64,000 nucleotides of DNA, taken from assembly GCF_018531495.1 (NCBI RefSeq), contig NZ_JAHDTI010000002.1:62001-126000 (forward strand), given 5' to 3'. This document shows, one piece after another, positions 8,664-16,568 of the stretch. Below the pieces are notes generated by a model, which was not told where the DNA came from, did no database searches, and worked only from the letters and a program-made list of their open reading frames with translations. Origin of the DNA: Nonomuraea sediminis (GTDB lineage Bacteria; Actinomycetota; Actinomycetes; Streptosporangiales; Streptosporangiaceae). Both the position numbers and the translations under genes were made by a program. Position 1 is the first letter of the stretch. Each line of letters starts with the position of its first letter.

Positions 8664-8915
8664 CGGGGTGGACCAACTCGCTGTCGTTCGTGATCAGGAG
8701 CAGGCCCTCGGTGTCCACGTGGATCGCCTGCTTCGCCGATGTTCGGGCTGAAGGCATGACCTCGTGGAGCGCCTTGAGGACAAGATCGGGCTGGGTCTGC
8801 CGGACGTAGTGCTCGGGCGTAGTGGCGGCCACCAGGCGGCAAGGACTGCGTCCTCGGCGATCTCGGGTGCCAGGGTGTACGGTGAAAGCACCGAGGACTT
8901 CTCGTGCGTTGGCAC
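8653..8915 (-). pseudogene. frameshifted short reading frame, convergent with the kinase gene
   Basis: On the minus strand, a GTG at 8915 opens a coding-like stretch (VPTHEKSSVLSPYTLAPEI, then AEDAVLAA). It loses coding character near 8835, while another frame continues with high third-position GC (VAATTPEHYVRQTQPDLVL, then VDTEGLLLITNDSELV) to a TGA at 8653. The two halves read as one protein if a single frameshift is allowed. The TEGLLLITND string recalls RsuA-type pseudouridine synthases, but the rest does not match. The stop overlaps the kinase 3' end by 11 bp. It could also be a true short gene in the second frame. Confidence 0.35.
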
Positions 8916-8985
8916 TCAGGCTGGCGTCGCCCACGGCGAATCACCGCTATCGGCCCTGGTGGAGGGGCTGGATGGGCTGCCGAGC

Positions 8986-9483
8986 ATGACGCCGACAATC
9001 CTCTCGTATCTCAAGCCGCTGAGCGCTGCTTCCCATGCCATGCCGCCGGTGGACTCCACGCTCCGGCTCAGCCTCAACCCGGTGCCGGATCGGCGCGCGA
9101 CGGTCGACGGGGCGTGGTGGCCCTACTCCCGCAACGCCGCAGTAGAACTGCCCGGGCTCATCACCACTGTCGACCGGCTGCTCGATCGGACCACGGTGCG
9201 CATCGATGTGCACAGGGACGCCTGGGACCACATCCCCCGCCGCATCCCAGCTCGCGGGCGGCAAGTTCGGATCGACGTGGCCTGCCATGTCGACCCCAGG
9301 GTGATCACCCTGATCTTCGCGTTCGCCGATCCGGTCGTCCTGTTGGTCATCCCGCCGGACGCCGCGACCGGCGCCGCCAAGGCCATTCTGCGGTACACCG
9401 GGCAAGACGTCGACAGCTGGGCGGACCCGCAACCCATCGCATGGTCGTCAACCCCGTCATCCAACCGCCCGGCGCCGGAGTGA
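8986..9483 (+). CDS. DUF5994-family protein
   Basis: 165 residues. The core TLRLSLNPVPDRRATVDGAWWPYSRN matches the actinobacterial DUF5994 family, with its DGAWWP signature near residue 46. The pattern continues with ELPGLITTVDRLLDR and, near the end, LLVIPPDAATGAAKA. No reaction is known for the family. The start is uncertain: ATG 8986 has only a distant GGAGGGG (8961-8967), and GTG 8959 is an alternative. It precedes a STAS-domain gene on the same strand, a pairing that hints at a sigma-factor regulatory context. Confidence 0.75.
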   Translation: MTPTILSYLKPLSAASHAMPPVDSTLRLSLNPVPDRRATVDGAWWPYSRNAAVELPGLITTVDRLLDRTTVRIDVHRDAWDHIPRRIPARGRQVRIDVACHVDPRVITLIFAFADPVVLLVIPPDAATGAAKAILRYTGQDVDSWADPQPIAWSSTPSSNRPAPE

Positions 9484-9583
9484 GCCGCGTGCCCCCTGCC
9501 GGGCGGATCGAGCGGTCTCGATGCCGCCCATCCCGGCGGCCGACCGATCTCCGGCCGGCAGCCTCTATCGCTTGGAGAATCTC

Positions 9584-9907
9584 ATGACCGCAATCGACAC
9601 CACCCCGCTCGGTGGGACAGGCCCACCGGCTCCCACCGTCGTCCGGCTATCCGGTCAGATCGACATCTTCACCACCAGGGCCCTGCGCCAGCGGCTGCTG
9701 AACACGCTCAGCTACAGCACCAGCCTGCTCGTCCTGGACATGTCGCAGGTGACCTTCTTCGATGCCGGCGGCCTGGGCATCCTGGTCGGGCTGCAAAACC
9801 GCGCCAAAGCGCGCGGCATCAGCCTGGCTCTGACCGGCCTCACACCGTTCATGACCCGGCTCCTGCGGATCTCGAACCTGGACCGCCGCTTCCCGATCGC
9901 GGCCTGA
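9584..9907 (+). CDS. STAS-domain anti-sigma-factor antagonist-like protein
   Basis: 107 residues of a single STAS domain. The conserved strand-helix motif reads VTFFDAGGLGILVGL (about 56-70). In phosphorylatable antagonists such as SpoIIAA this loop is DSSGLG. Here both serines are replaced (Ala, Gly), so switching by serine phosphorylation at that site is unlikely. Cytoplasmic, no signal. The start at 9584 has TTGGAGA 7 nt upstream. No kinase or sigma partner is adjacent. Confidence 0.85.
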   Translation: MTAIDTTPLGGTGPPAPTVVRLSGQIDIFTTRALRQRLLNTLSYSTSLLVLDMSQVTFFDAGGLGILVGLQNRAKARGISLALTGLTPFMTRLLRISNLDRRFPIAA

Positions 9908-9994
9908 CCGCCCAGAATCCTGTACGGCACGGCGCTGGCGAACCCCGCTCGCGGCGACACGCATCGTCGCCGCGCTCGCACGGCTGGAGCGGCT

Positions 9995-10225
9995 TCAGAG
10001 CTTGGTGAGCTTGGCGTAGGGAGCGGCGATGCGATACGTCTCCGCCCCGAAATCGACGAGAACAGCGACGTCGTCCTCGACGCCGACGACCCGGCCGAGG
10101 CCGTATTTGTCGTGGCTCACGAGGTCCTGTACGACGAAACGCTCAAGAGGGGGCGGAGGGGCCGCAGGAACGTTGAAGGGGCTTCCGGGCAGGAGTCGCC
10201 GGGCCGCGGCTGGTTTAGATCTCAT
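9995..10225 (-). CDS. conserved small actinobacterial protein with an SH3-like or CarD-like core
   Basis: 76 residues. The core (HDKYGLGRVVGVEDDVAVL, then VDFG) resembles the N-terminal barrel of CarD/UvrD-tail-like domains, which contact RNA polymerase or nucleic acid. Closely similar proteins are common in actinomycetes. The N-terminus is basic (MRSKPAAARRLLPGSPF). It lies downstream of cspA on the same strand, after that gene's terminator. No ribosome site precedes the ATG at 10225, so it may be leaderless or use another start. Function unknown. Confidence 0.7.
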   Translation of the reverse strand: MRSKPAAARRLLPGSPFNVPAAPPPPLERFVVQDLVSHDKYGLGRVVGVEDDVAVLVDFGAETYRIAAPYAKLTKL

Positions 10226-10285
10226 TTGTGCCAGTATGCGCCCTGCCGTTGAATAAATCGAGCTCTGGTCATTTTCCGAGAGTTT

Positions 10286-10329
10286 GCAAAAAGGCGTGGG
10301 CCCGCACCCCTGCGCGGGGTGCGGGCCCA
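10286..10329 (-). terminator. intrinsic terminator of cspA
   Basis: TGGGCCCGCACCCC (10297-10310) pairs perfectly with GGGGTGCGGGCCCA (10316-10329) around a 5-nt loop, a 14-bp stem. Reading the minus strand, the stem is followed after CGCC by TTTTT (complement of 10288-10292). It lies 22 bp after the cspA stop. Confidence 0.85.
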
Positions 10330-10351
10330 TCTGATCGTGCTGTGTGCCGGG

Positions 10352-10558
10352 TTAGGCCGGGACGATGTTCTCCGCCTGCGGGCCCTTCTGGCCCTGCACG
10401 ACGTCGAAGGACACCTTCTGGCCCTCGTGCAGCTCACGGTAGCCGCCGTTGGCGACGATGTTGGAGTAGTGGGCGAAGACGTCGGCGCCGCCGCCGTCCT
10501 GCTCGATGAAGCCGAAGCCCTTTTCAGAGTTGAACCACTTCACGGTTCCAGTAGCCAT
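10352..10558 (-). CDS. cspA: cold shock protein, CspA family
   Basis: 68 residues, the full length of a single cold-shock domain. RNP1 (KGFGFI, 13-18) and RNP2 (DVFAHY, 26-31) are intact, and the protein starts [17 protein letters not shown] as in most actinomycete CspA proteins. It binds single-stranded RNA/DNA and acts as an RNA chaperone in the cytoplasm. The ATG has AAGGAGAT upstream. A long leader and a strong terminator bracket it, so it is probably a single-gene transcript. Confidence 0.96.
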   Translation of the reverse strand: MATGTVKWFNSEKGFGFIEQDGGGADVFAHYSNIVANGGYRELHEGQKVSFDVVQGQKGPQAENIVPA

Positions 10559-10730
10559 GTCGATCTCCTTGAAGATAGCTGCTGAGACGGAATTCGCTTC
10601 CTACGATTTCCGTGTCGCCGCGATGATCCCATCCGGAGGTGACCGGCAAAACGAAAACGCGCGCCCTACGAGCGAACTCCATCGGGGCGCGCACAAAGTC
10701 TTTTATGGGTACAACAACTGCAACCCTCAC
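10559..10730 (-). promoter_or_regulatory. probable cspA 5' leader
   Basis: The region upstream of cspA is less GC-rich than its surroundings (for example TCTTTTATGGG on the plus strand near 10700). It is free of convincing genes, although a frame happens to be open. Csp mRNAs often carry long temperature-responsive leaders, and the position and composition here fit one. No promoter could be fixed with confidence. Confidence 0.35.
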
Positions 10731-10848
10731 ACGGTATCACGTAGCCGGATGTGCTCTGCCCCGTTTCCCCGGGCGGCACGTCGCCGTAGCTTGGACTGCC
10801 CCAGGTCGGGATCGAGGGCGCGTGCTCGATCAAGATGCTCGCGCCAGG

Positions 10849-11208
10849 TCAGCCGCCGGGGGTGAGTGTGTGCCATTCCTCGTCCCAGTCGGCTGTGGCG
10901 CGGCGGGCCGTTACCCAGATGTACACAGGGCTTGCCAGTTGGAGCCCCGCCCAGGTGGCCATGCCGACGCCGGCGCCGGCGAGTACGGAGCCGAACAGTG
11001 TCTCGGGCAGGCCGATCGACGGTTTGACCTGGGTGGTCCCGGCGGCTCGATGGGGGGCCAGGTCGGCGTTCCGCTCGTGCGACAACGAGCCGAACGCCGC
11101 CAGGGCCACGATCCAGCCGACCACGACGGCCGCGACGACCATCAGCGTCCGCGCCGACCAGGCTTGCCGCGGGCCGGCCCGGTGAAGCCACTCTCCAGTG
11201 GATCTCAT
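10849..11208 (-). CDS. two-span membrane protein, unknown function
   Basis: 119 residues. Two hydrophobic segments (about 22-41, LMVVAAVVVGWIVALAAFG, and 72-98) flank a polar region of about 30 residues. Both ends are charged, and the C-terminus (WDEEWHTLTPGG) is acidic and aromatic. No family is recognised. The open frame extends to 11499, but the extension has poor coding character, so ATG 11208 is preferred. It is divergent from the TagC-like gene. Confidence 0.6.
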   Translation of the reverse strand: MRSTGEWLHRAGPRQAWSARTLMVVAAVVVGWIVALAAFGSLSHERNADLAPHRAAGTTQVKPSIGLPETLFGSVLAGAGVGMATWAGLQLASPVYIWVTARRATADWDEEWHTLTPGG

Positions 11209-11531
11209 GACACGCGGAACCTCATCCACCTCGGTACGGCAGCGCGGCATTCCGTCACGCTGGTGGTGAACGCACGAGCGCCGTGCGCGGCGCGCCTGGG
11301 GCCGATGCCTGCCGTTCGGACAAGGCCAGGCGATAACTCCATCCTCACCCCGCGCTGCGAGCGTTTCAGCCCATCCATACGGACACTTGACGCCGAAGCC
11401 ACATATAACTACGCGAGCCGTACGGCAAAGCGCGACCTTCCGCAGGTACGTCGCGGCTACTGGAATCCGCTCTGTGACCCCCGGGCTAGGTGAAGCCACG
11501 TGGAGGTCACCGCGGCCCTACGATCTTGGGC
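11209..11531. other. 323-bp divergent intergenic region
   Basis: No gene seen. It separates the two-span membrane protein (minus) from the TagC-like gene (plus). A TTGACG hexamer at 11387-11392 is followed 17 bp later by TACGCG, a weak promoter candidate on the plus strand. A nearer leaderless promoter is listed separately. Confidence 0.4.
11519..11531 (+). promoter_or_regulatory. candidate leaderless promoter -10 element
   Basis: TACGAT at 11519-11524 ends 7 nt before the ATG at 11532, the spacing expected when transcription begins at the start codon. No ribosome site lies at a usable distance (GGAGG is 25 nt away), which supports leaderless expression. The -35 region is weak. Confidence 0.35.
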
Positions 11532-12740
11532 ATGTTCGACTTATCCGGGCCCTGGGGGCGCGTCCTGTCGGGTACCCGGCTGCATCACGGACCCGCCATG
11601 CAGTCGCTGGCCGTCGACCCGGTCACCCACGACCTGTTCGTCATCCAGCTCCGCGACCCCGACGTGGCGCCGGTCGAGGGCAATCTGTGCGTCAACCGGG
11701 TGAACCGCCGCACGGGGCTGGTGCTGGACTGGATGCACCTGGACGGCTTCGGCCACGGCTACCAGATCGGTGCCCAGCACCTGGGCGACCGTACCCACCT
11801 GTGGTCGGAGGCAGGGCCGGTGCGCAACGGCTTCGGCACCCGCGTCACCCGCTTCCCCTTCCTGCCCGGTCAGAGCATCGACATGAGCGCGAGCGTGCTG
11901 CTCGCGCCCTTCAGCCCCGCGGCCGGCACGCTGGCCTGCGCGCCCGCCGTGGACCCGGTCGGCAACTGGCTGACCATCCACTACCGCACCGCCGCCGGGC
12001 TCTTCTACGCCCGCTACGCCATCAACCCGGCCACCGGCAAGGCCGCCGCCACCCCGGCCGCCACGATCGCGCACCCGGCGGTCATCGCCGACACCTTCCA
12101 GGGCTTCGCCACCCTGGGCGACCTGCTCTACCTCTACACCGGCGACCCCTCGGCCTCCTACGAGACCAGCAACACCCACCTGTCGGTCATCTCCTGGTCC
12201 GCCCCAGGGACGGCGCCCCGCGTCACCCGCGTCACCGCCGTACCCGGGCTGCCCCGGCGCGAGCCCGAAGGGCTGGCCGTGGAACCCGAGGGCGAGCGGG
12301 TCAAGCTCCTGTTCGGCTTCAGCGGCGACGGGGAGCGCGGCCGGGAGGCCAGCGTGTGCGAGTACACCTCCGACCCGACCGTGCAGGGCGTGAAGGTCGT
12401 GGCCGGCTGGAGCGCGATCGCCCCCGCGGACGGGGTCGCCCCGCACGCCGACCAACGGCTGCCGCGGGCGCGGCTGGTCAGCCTTGGCGGCACCACCCAG
12501 TTGCAGTTGCGCGGCTCCCTCGGGTGCGGCCTGTCCGGGGACGGCCTGATCGGGACGCTGCCGCCCTGGCTGACGCCCAGCCGCCCGGTGCGCGCCGCCG
12601 TGCCGCGCAACATGGCCAACGGCCTGGGCGCCTGCCAGGTGGAGGCGAACGCGGCCGGTGAGCTGTGGGCGCACGACGCGGCCGCTGGCAGCCGGGTGAC
12701 CTGGATCGACCTCGACTGCTTCTCGGCCCCCTGGGCCTGA
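11532..12740 (+). CDS. TagC/phage receptor-binding-like beta-propeller protein
   Basis: 402 residues. The N-terminal about 280 residues have the pattern of the P68 RBP/TagC-like propeller: HHGPAMQSLAVDPVTHDLF (19-37) at the start, then repeating blades (for example EGNLCVNRVNRRTG and TGDPSASYETSNTHL). A separate C-terminal domain (about 286-402) starts GVKVVAGW and ends FSAPWA. The same domain makes up the next protein. No signal peptide is visible, so the protein may be cytosolic or exported by other means. Family members occur in teichoic-acid loci, phages and actinomycete genomes. Substrate unknown. The ATG at 11532 is chosen on the leaderless promoter. Confidence 0.75.
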   Translation: MFDLSGPWGRVLSGTRLHHGPAMQSLAVDPVTHDLFVIQLRDPDVAPVEGNLCVNRVNRRTGLVLDWMHLDGFGHGYQIGAQHLGDRTHLWSEAGPVRNGFGTRVTRFPFLPGQSIDMSASVLLAPFSPAAGTLACAPAVDPVGNWLTIHYRTAAGLFYARYAINPATGKAAATPAATIAHPAVIADTFQGFATLGDLLYLYTGDPSASYETSNTHLSVISWSAPGTAPRVTRVTAVPGLPRREPEGLAVEPEGERVKLLFGFSGDGERGREASVCEYTSDPTVQGVKVVAGWSAIAPADGVAPHADQRLPRARLVSLGGTTQLQLRGSLGCGLSGDGLIGTLPPWLTPSRPVRAAVPRNMANGLGACQVEANAAGELWAHDAAAGSRVTWIDLDCFSAPWA

Positions 12741-12756
12741 CCCTCCGGAGGATCAC

Positions 12757-13203
12757 ATGAACCCGCCCAGCCGCCGCGCGCTGCTGACCACCGTGCCCGT
12801 CGCCCTGGCATCCACCTTGACCTCTCCGGCATCAGCCACCTCCGCCGGTGAGGGCGTGGAGGTCGTGGCCGGGTGGAAGCCGCTCACCCTGCGCGCGGGC
12901 GTCACCCCGTTCCCCGGCGACGCGCCCCAGGCGCGTGCGGTGCGTATCGCGGGCACGACCTTCCTGCAGTTGCGTGGCGGTGCGAGCGTCGCCTTCACCG
13001 CCGACGCCGTGCTCGGCATGCTTCCCGCGGGGCTTGCCGTACCGAAACTGACCAGAGGGCTGTGCCCGCGCAACAACCTCAACGGACTGATCGTCTGCCG
13101 GGTGGAGGCCGACACGAAGGGGCAGCTCACTGTGCTGGGCGGCACCGCCGCCGGCAAGATCACCTGGGTGGCGCTGGACGGCTTCTCCTCAGTGCTGGCC
13201 TGA
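12757..13203 (+). CDS. secreted free-standing copy of the TagC-associated C-terminal domain
   Basis: 148 residues. The N-terminus has twin arginines (SRRALL, 6-7), a hydrophobic stretch and a likely ASA cleavage site near residue 27, suggesting Tat or Sec export. Residues 33-148 parallel residues 286-402 of the preceding protein. GVEVVAGW matches GVKVVAGW. RAGVTPFPGD, GTTFLQLRG, PRNNLNGLIVCRVEA and ITWVALDGFS all have counterparts in the same order. It starts 16 bp after the preceding stop with a GGAGG site, so they are co-transcribed. Function unknown, probably the same ligand or assembly. Confidence 0.75.
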   Translation: MNPPSRRALLTTVPVALASTLTSPASATSAGEGVEVVAGWKPLTLRAGVTPFPGDAPQARAVRIAGTTFLQLRGGASVAFTADAVLGMLPAGLAVPKLTRGLCPRNNLNGLIVCRVEADTKGQLTVLGGTAAGKITWVALDGFSSVLA

Positions 13204-13299
13204 CCGGTCAAGCTACGCGACACCCCGGCCGCGCCGACCGGCCAGAAGAGGGCGAGCCGGTATCGTCCGACGGGATAGGCCCCGAAGAGGAGGATCGCC

Positions 13300-15219
13300 G
13301 TGGCCGGTCGCCGGCAGGACGGTGCGCCAGGGACGGCGCGTCTCGCGTTGATGGTCGGGGCGCTAGGTGTGGTGTTCGGCGACATCGGGACCAGCCCGAT
13401 CTACACCATGCAGACGGTGTTCAACCCGGCCGACCCCCATCCCGTCCCGATCAGCACGGAGAACGTGTTCGGGGTGGTGTCGCTGGTGTTCTGGTCGGTG
13501 ATGATCATCGTCACGGTCACCTACGTCCTGCTGGCGATGCGCGCCGACAACGACGGTGAGGGCGGCATCATGGCGCTGATCACCTTGCTGCGGCGGTTGG
13601 GCGGGCAGCGGGGACGGCGGGCGACCGCCGTGCTGGCGGCGCTGGGCATCTTCGGCGCCGCGCTGTTCTTCGGGGACAGCATGATCACTCCGGCGATCTC
13701 GGTGCTGTCCGCGGTCGAGGGGCTCAAGGTCGTGCAGCCGCCGCTGGAAGATCTGATCGTCCCGATCACCGCGGTGATCATCGTGGTGCTGTTCATGGTG
13801 CAGCGCAGGGGTACCGCGGCGGTCGGCCGGATCTTCGGGCCGGTGATGATCGGCTGGTTCCTGGCCATCGGCGCGTGCGGGGTGGCCGGCATCGCCACGC
13901 ATCCGGAGATCCTTCAGGCGTTGTCGCCGACCTACGCGCTGAACTTCCTCATCCACCACTTCGGTACGGCGTTCTTCGCGCTGGCCGCGATCGTGCTCGC
14001 GGTCACCGGGGCCGAGGCGTTGTACGCCGACATGGGGCACTTCGGCCGTCCGGCGATCACCCGGGCCTGGTTGTTCCTGGTGTTCCCCGCGTGTGTGCTC
14101 AGCTACCTCGGCCAGGGGGCGCTGATCCTCGACGATCCGGCCAACTCCAGCAGCCCGTTCTTCCTGCTCGTTCCCGGGTGGGGAAGGCTGGCGATGGTCC
14201 TGCTCGCCACGGCGGCGACGGTGATCGCCTCCCAGGCGGTGATCACCGGTGCGTACTCCGTCGCGTCGCAGGCCGCCCAGCTCGGCTACCTGCCCCGGCT
14301 GCGGATCGCGTACACCTCGGAGTCGAGGATGGGCCAGATCTACGTTCCGTGGATCAACTGGCTCCTGATGGTCTCGGTGCTCACCCTGGTCTTCGCCTTC
14401 CGCAGTTCGGCGGCGCTGGCCTTCGCGTTCGGCATGGCGGTGACCGGGACGATCACGATCACGACCTTGCTGTTCTTCGTCGTCGCCCGGTGGAAGTGGA
14501 ACACGCCGCTGTGGCTGATCGGCATCGGGGCGACCGTGCTCCTGACGGTGGATCTGCTGTTCCTCGCGGCCAATCTGACCAAGCTGATCCACGGCGCCTG
14601 GCTCCCCCTGCTGATCGGGCTCACCGCGTTCACCGTCATGACCACCTGGCAACGAGGCCGCGAGATCGTCACCGCCGAGCGCGAACGGCGCGAGGGGCCG
14701 CTGCGCCAGTTCGTCGACCGGCTCCGCGGCGGCGAGCCGCCGGTGACAACCGTGCCGGGCACGGCCGTCTTCCTCAACCGCGGCAAGGCGACCGCGCCGC
14801 TGGCACTGCGGGCCAACGTCGAGTTCAACCACGTCCGGCACGAGCAGGTCGTGATCATGTCCATCGACACCGAGCCGGTGCCCCGCGTACCGGCGGCGGA
14901 TCGGATCGTCGTGGACGACCTCGGCTACTCCGACGACGGGATCGCCCACGTCAGCGCGCGGTTCGGCTACATGGAGACACCTGACGTGCCCGCGGCGCTG
15001 AGGGCGCTCGACCCGGCGATGGCCGAAGGACACCTGCGGCTCGACCAGGCGTCCTACTTCCTGTCCAAGATCGAGCTGCTGCGCGGACCGGCGCCGACCA
15101 TGGCGCCTTGGCGCAAACGGCTGTTCATCGCCACGTCCTACATCACCGCGGATGCCGCCGAGTACTTCGGCCTGCCACGCGACAGCACGGTGATCATAGG
15201 GTCACAGATCGACGTGTAG
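13300..15219 (+). CDS. kup: Kup-family potassium uptake transporter
   Basis: 639 residues. The first membrane segment carries the family signature GVVFGDIGTSPIYTMQTVF (about 24-42), followed by GEGGIMAL and a total of about 12 hydrophobic helices up to residue about 450. The rest is a cytoplasmic tail of about 185 residues, as in E. coli Kup (622 residues). It imports K+ with protons across the membrane. The GTG start at 13300 has GAGGAGG upstream. It stands alone, 96 bp after the small secreted protein. Confidence 0.95.
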   Translation: MAGRRQDGAPGTARLALMVGALGVVFGDIGTSPIYTMQTVFNPADPHPVPISTENVFGVVSLVFWSVMIIVTVTYVLLAMRADNDGEGGIMALITLLRRLGGQRGRRATAVLAALGIFGAALFFGDSMITPAISVLSAVEGLKVVQPPLEDLIVPITAVIIVVLFMVQRRGTAAVGRIFGPVMIGWFLAIGACGVAGIATHPEILQALSPTYALNFLIHHFGTAFFALAAIVLAVTGAEALYADMGHFGRPAITRAWLFLVFPACVLSYLGQGALILDDPANSSSPFFLLVPGWGRLAMVLLATAATVIASQAVITGAYSVASQAAQLGYLPRLRIAYTSESRMGQIYVPWINWLLMVSVLTLVFAFRSSAALAFAFGMAVTGTITITTLLFFVVARWKWNTPLWLIGIGATVLLTVDLLFLAANLTKLIHGAWLPLLIGLTAFTVMTTWQRGREIVTAERERREGPLRQFVDRLRGGEPPVTTVPGTAVFLNRGKATAPLALRANVEFNHVRHEQVVIMSIDTEPVPRVPAADRIVVDDLGYSDDGIAHVSARFGYMETPDVPAALRALDPAMAEGHLRLDQASYFLSKIELLRGPAPTMAPWRKRLFIATSYITADAAEYFGLPRDSTVIIGSQIDV

Positions 15220-15251
15220 ACGCCGCCCCGCCCGATCCGACGCGCGCTATG

Positions 15252-15280
15252 CTATGAACAAATGACCAGTTTGTTCATAG
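15252..15280. promoter_or_regulatory. palindromic operator before the hydrolase gene
   Basis: CTATGAACAAA (15252-15262) and TTTGTTCATAG (15270-15280) form a perfect 11-bp inverted repeat around a 7-bp spacer, 18 bp before the hydrolase ATG. GTTCATA recurs at 16046-16052 in front of the MarR-like gene. The natural candidate for the binding protein is that MarR-like product, which is inferred. Confidence 0.65.
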
Positions 15281-15298
15281 GGATATAGGCGGCCAGTC

Positions 15299-16033
15299 AT
15301 GCTGAATCTGACGATCGGTGACGGACCTCCTCTGATCGTGCTGCTCTACACCCCCGAGGCCGCCAGCCCGAAGGGGCTCGCCCTCTGGTCCACCATGCGG
15401 CTGATCAAGCCGTTCACCGAGCGCTTCACCGTTCACCTGCTCAACCGCCCACCGGGTCTGCCACCGACCACCACCATGGCCGAGCTGGCCGCCCTCTACG
15501 CCGAGGCGATCGAGGGGCCCGCCCACGTCCTCGGCATCTCCACGGGCGGGTCGATCGCCCTCCAACTCGCCGCCGACCATCCCGACCTGGTGGACCGGCT
15601 GGTGCTCGGCGGCACGGCGGCCACCCTCGGCCCGATCGGCAAGCGGGCCCAGCGGGCGTACATCGACAGGGCGCGACAGGGCAGGCGTCCCAGCCCGGCA
15701 CTGGCCGAGGTCGTCACCACCTCGCCAGTCGGGCAACGCCTGATGTCCGGACTGCTGTGGCTGTCGGACGGCGCCAGGGACCACACGGACGCGGCCACCG
15801 TACTCAACGCCGAAGACGGCTTCGACCTGCGCGGGCGACTGGCGGACATCAAGGCGGCCACCCTGCTCGTCCACGGCGAGAAGGACGTCGTCTACCCGCT
15901 GGACCTGGCCAGGCAGACGGCGGCCGGCATCCCCGGCGCACAGCTGATCGTCTACCCGGGCCGCAGCCACAGCGGCACGTTCACCGACAAGAGGTTCGCC
16001 ACTGACGCGCTGGCGTTCCTGACGGATCGCTGA
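15299..16033 (+). CDS. alpha/beta hydrolase
   Basis: 244 residues with a complete catalytic triad. The nucleophile elbow GISTGGS places Ser81. Asp196 (HGEKDVVYP) and His224 (GRSHSGTF) complete it. The oxyanion strand near LLYTPEAASPKG is compact and the cap domain short. Intracellular, no signal. It likely hydrolyses an ester, lactone or similar small molecule. It is the first gene of a three-gene group with a MarR-like regulator and a P450, and its promoter holds a perfect palindrome. The ATG at 15299 lacks a strong site but fits the fold's start. Confidence 0.85.
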   Translation: MLNLTIGDGPPLIVLLYTPEAASPKGLALWSTMRLIKPFTERFTVHLLNRPPGLPPTTTMAELAALYAEAIEGPAHVLGISTGGSIALQLAADHPDLVDRLVLGGTAATLGPIGKRAQRAYIDRARQGRRPSPALAEVVTTSPVGQRLMSGLLWLSDGARDHTDAATVLNAEDGFDLRGRLADIKAATLLVHGEKDVVYPLDLARQTAAGIPGAQLIVYPGRSHSGTFTDKRFATDALAFLTDR

Positions 16034-16045
16034 CAGCGATGTACA

Positions 16046-16064
16046 GTTCATAAAGTACGTACTT
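16046..16064. promoter_or_regulatory. half-site plus palindrome before the MarR-like gene
   Basis: GTTCATA (16046-16052) repeats the half-site of the upstream operator. It directly adjoins a 12-bp perfect palindrome AAGTACGTACTT (16053-16064), 25 bp before the chosen GTG. This arrangement suggests autoregulation. Confidence 0.4.
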
Positions 16065-16089
16065 GACGACAATCGCGGAGTTGGCGCCA

Positions 16090-16545
16090 GTGGAACCTGC
16101 GGAGAGTGAGTTCGTCGATCGGATGGGGCTGGTCATGGAGCGTCTGGGCGGGACGCGCACGATGGGCCGCCTGTACGCGTGGCTCATGATCTGCGACCCG
16201 CCCGACCGCTCGCTCACCGACCTGGCAGGAGAGCTCGGCGTGAGCAAGACCGCGGTCAGTACGGTCGCCAGACAACTGGAAGTGGGCGGGATGATCGAGC
16301 GCGTGCCCACTGCCGCCCGCGAGCACCGCTACCGGATGACCGGCGGCGGGTGGGCACACGTCATGCAGGTCCAGCTCGCCGGCGTGCGGATGAGCCTGGA
16401 CACGCTGGACTTCGGGCTGTCGATCCTCGCCGAGGACCCGCCCGAGCGGCGTGCCCGGGTGGAGGACACCCGCGAGTTCTTCGCCTTCGTCCTGTCGGAC
16501 GCCGACGGGATGTTCCAGCGCTGGGAGGAATACCGGAAGAAGTAG
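16090..16545 (+). CDS. GbsR/MarR-family transcriptional regulator
   Basis: 151 residues. The N-terminal helix (MGLVMERLGGTRTMGRLYAW) leads into a winged helix-turn-helix (SLTDLAGELGVSKTAVSTVA, about 45-65) and a wing (EHRYRMTGGG). The pattern and opening resemble the GbsR subgroup of MarR proteins. It probably represses the flanking hydrolase and P450 genes and is released by a small ligand. GTG 16090 is preferred because GGAG lies 9 nt upstream. A TTG at 16063 would fall inside the palindrome. The P450 gene begins 23 bp after its stop. Confidence 0.85.
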   Translation: MEPAESEFVDRMGLVMERLGGTRTMGRLYAWLMICDPPDRSLTDLAGELGVSKTAVSTVARQLEVGGMIERVPTAAREHRYRMTGGGWAHVMQVQLAGVRMSLDTLDFGLSILAEDPPERRARVEDTREFFAFVLSDADGMFQRWEEYRKK

Positions 16546-16568
16546 CGATCCTCGACCAAGGAGAGGCG

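Noticed and set aside
10524..10730. 68-codon minus-strand frame upstream of cspA
   Set aside because: It overlaps the cspA start region in another frame, has no ribosome site and no similarity. The region is better explained as the cspA leader.
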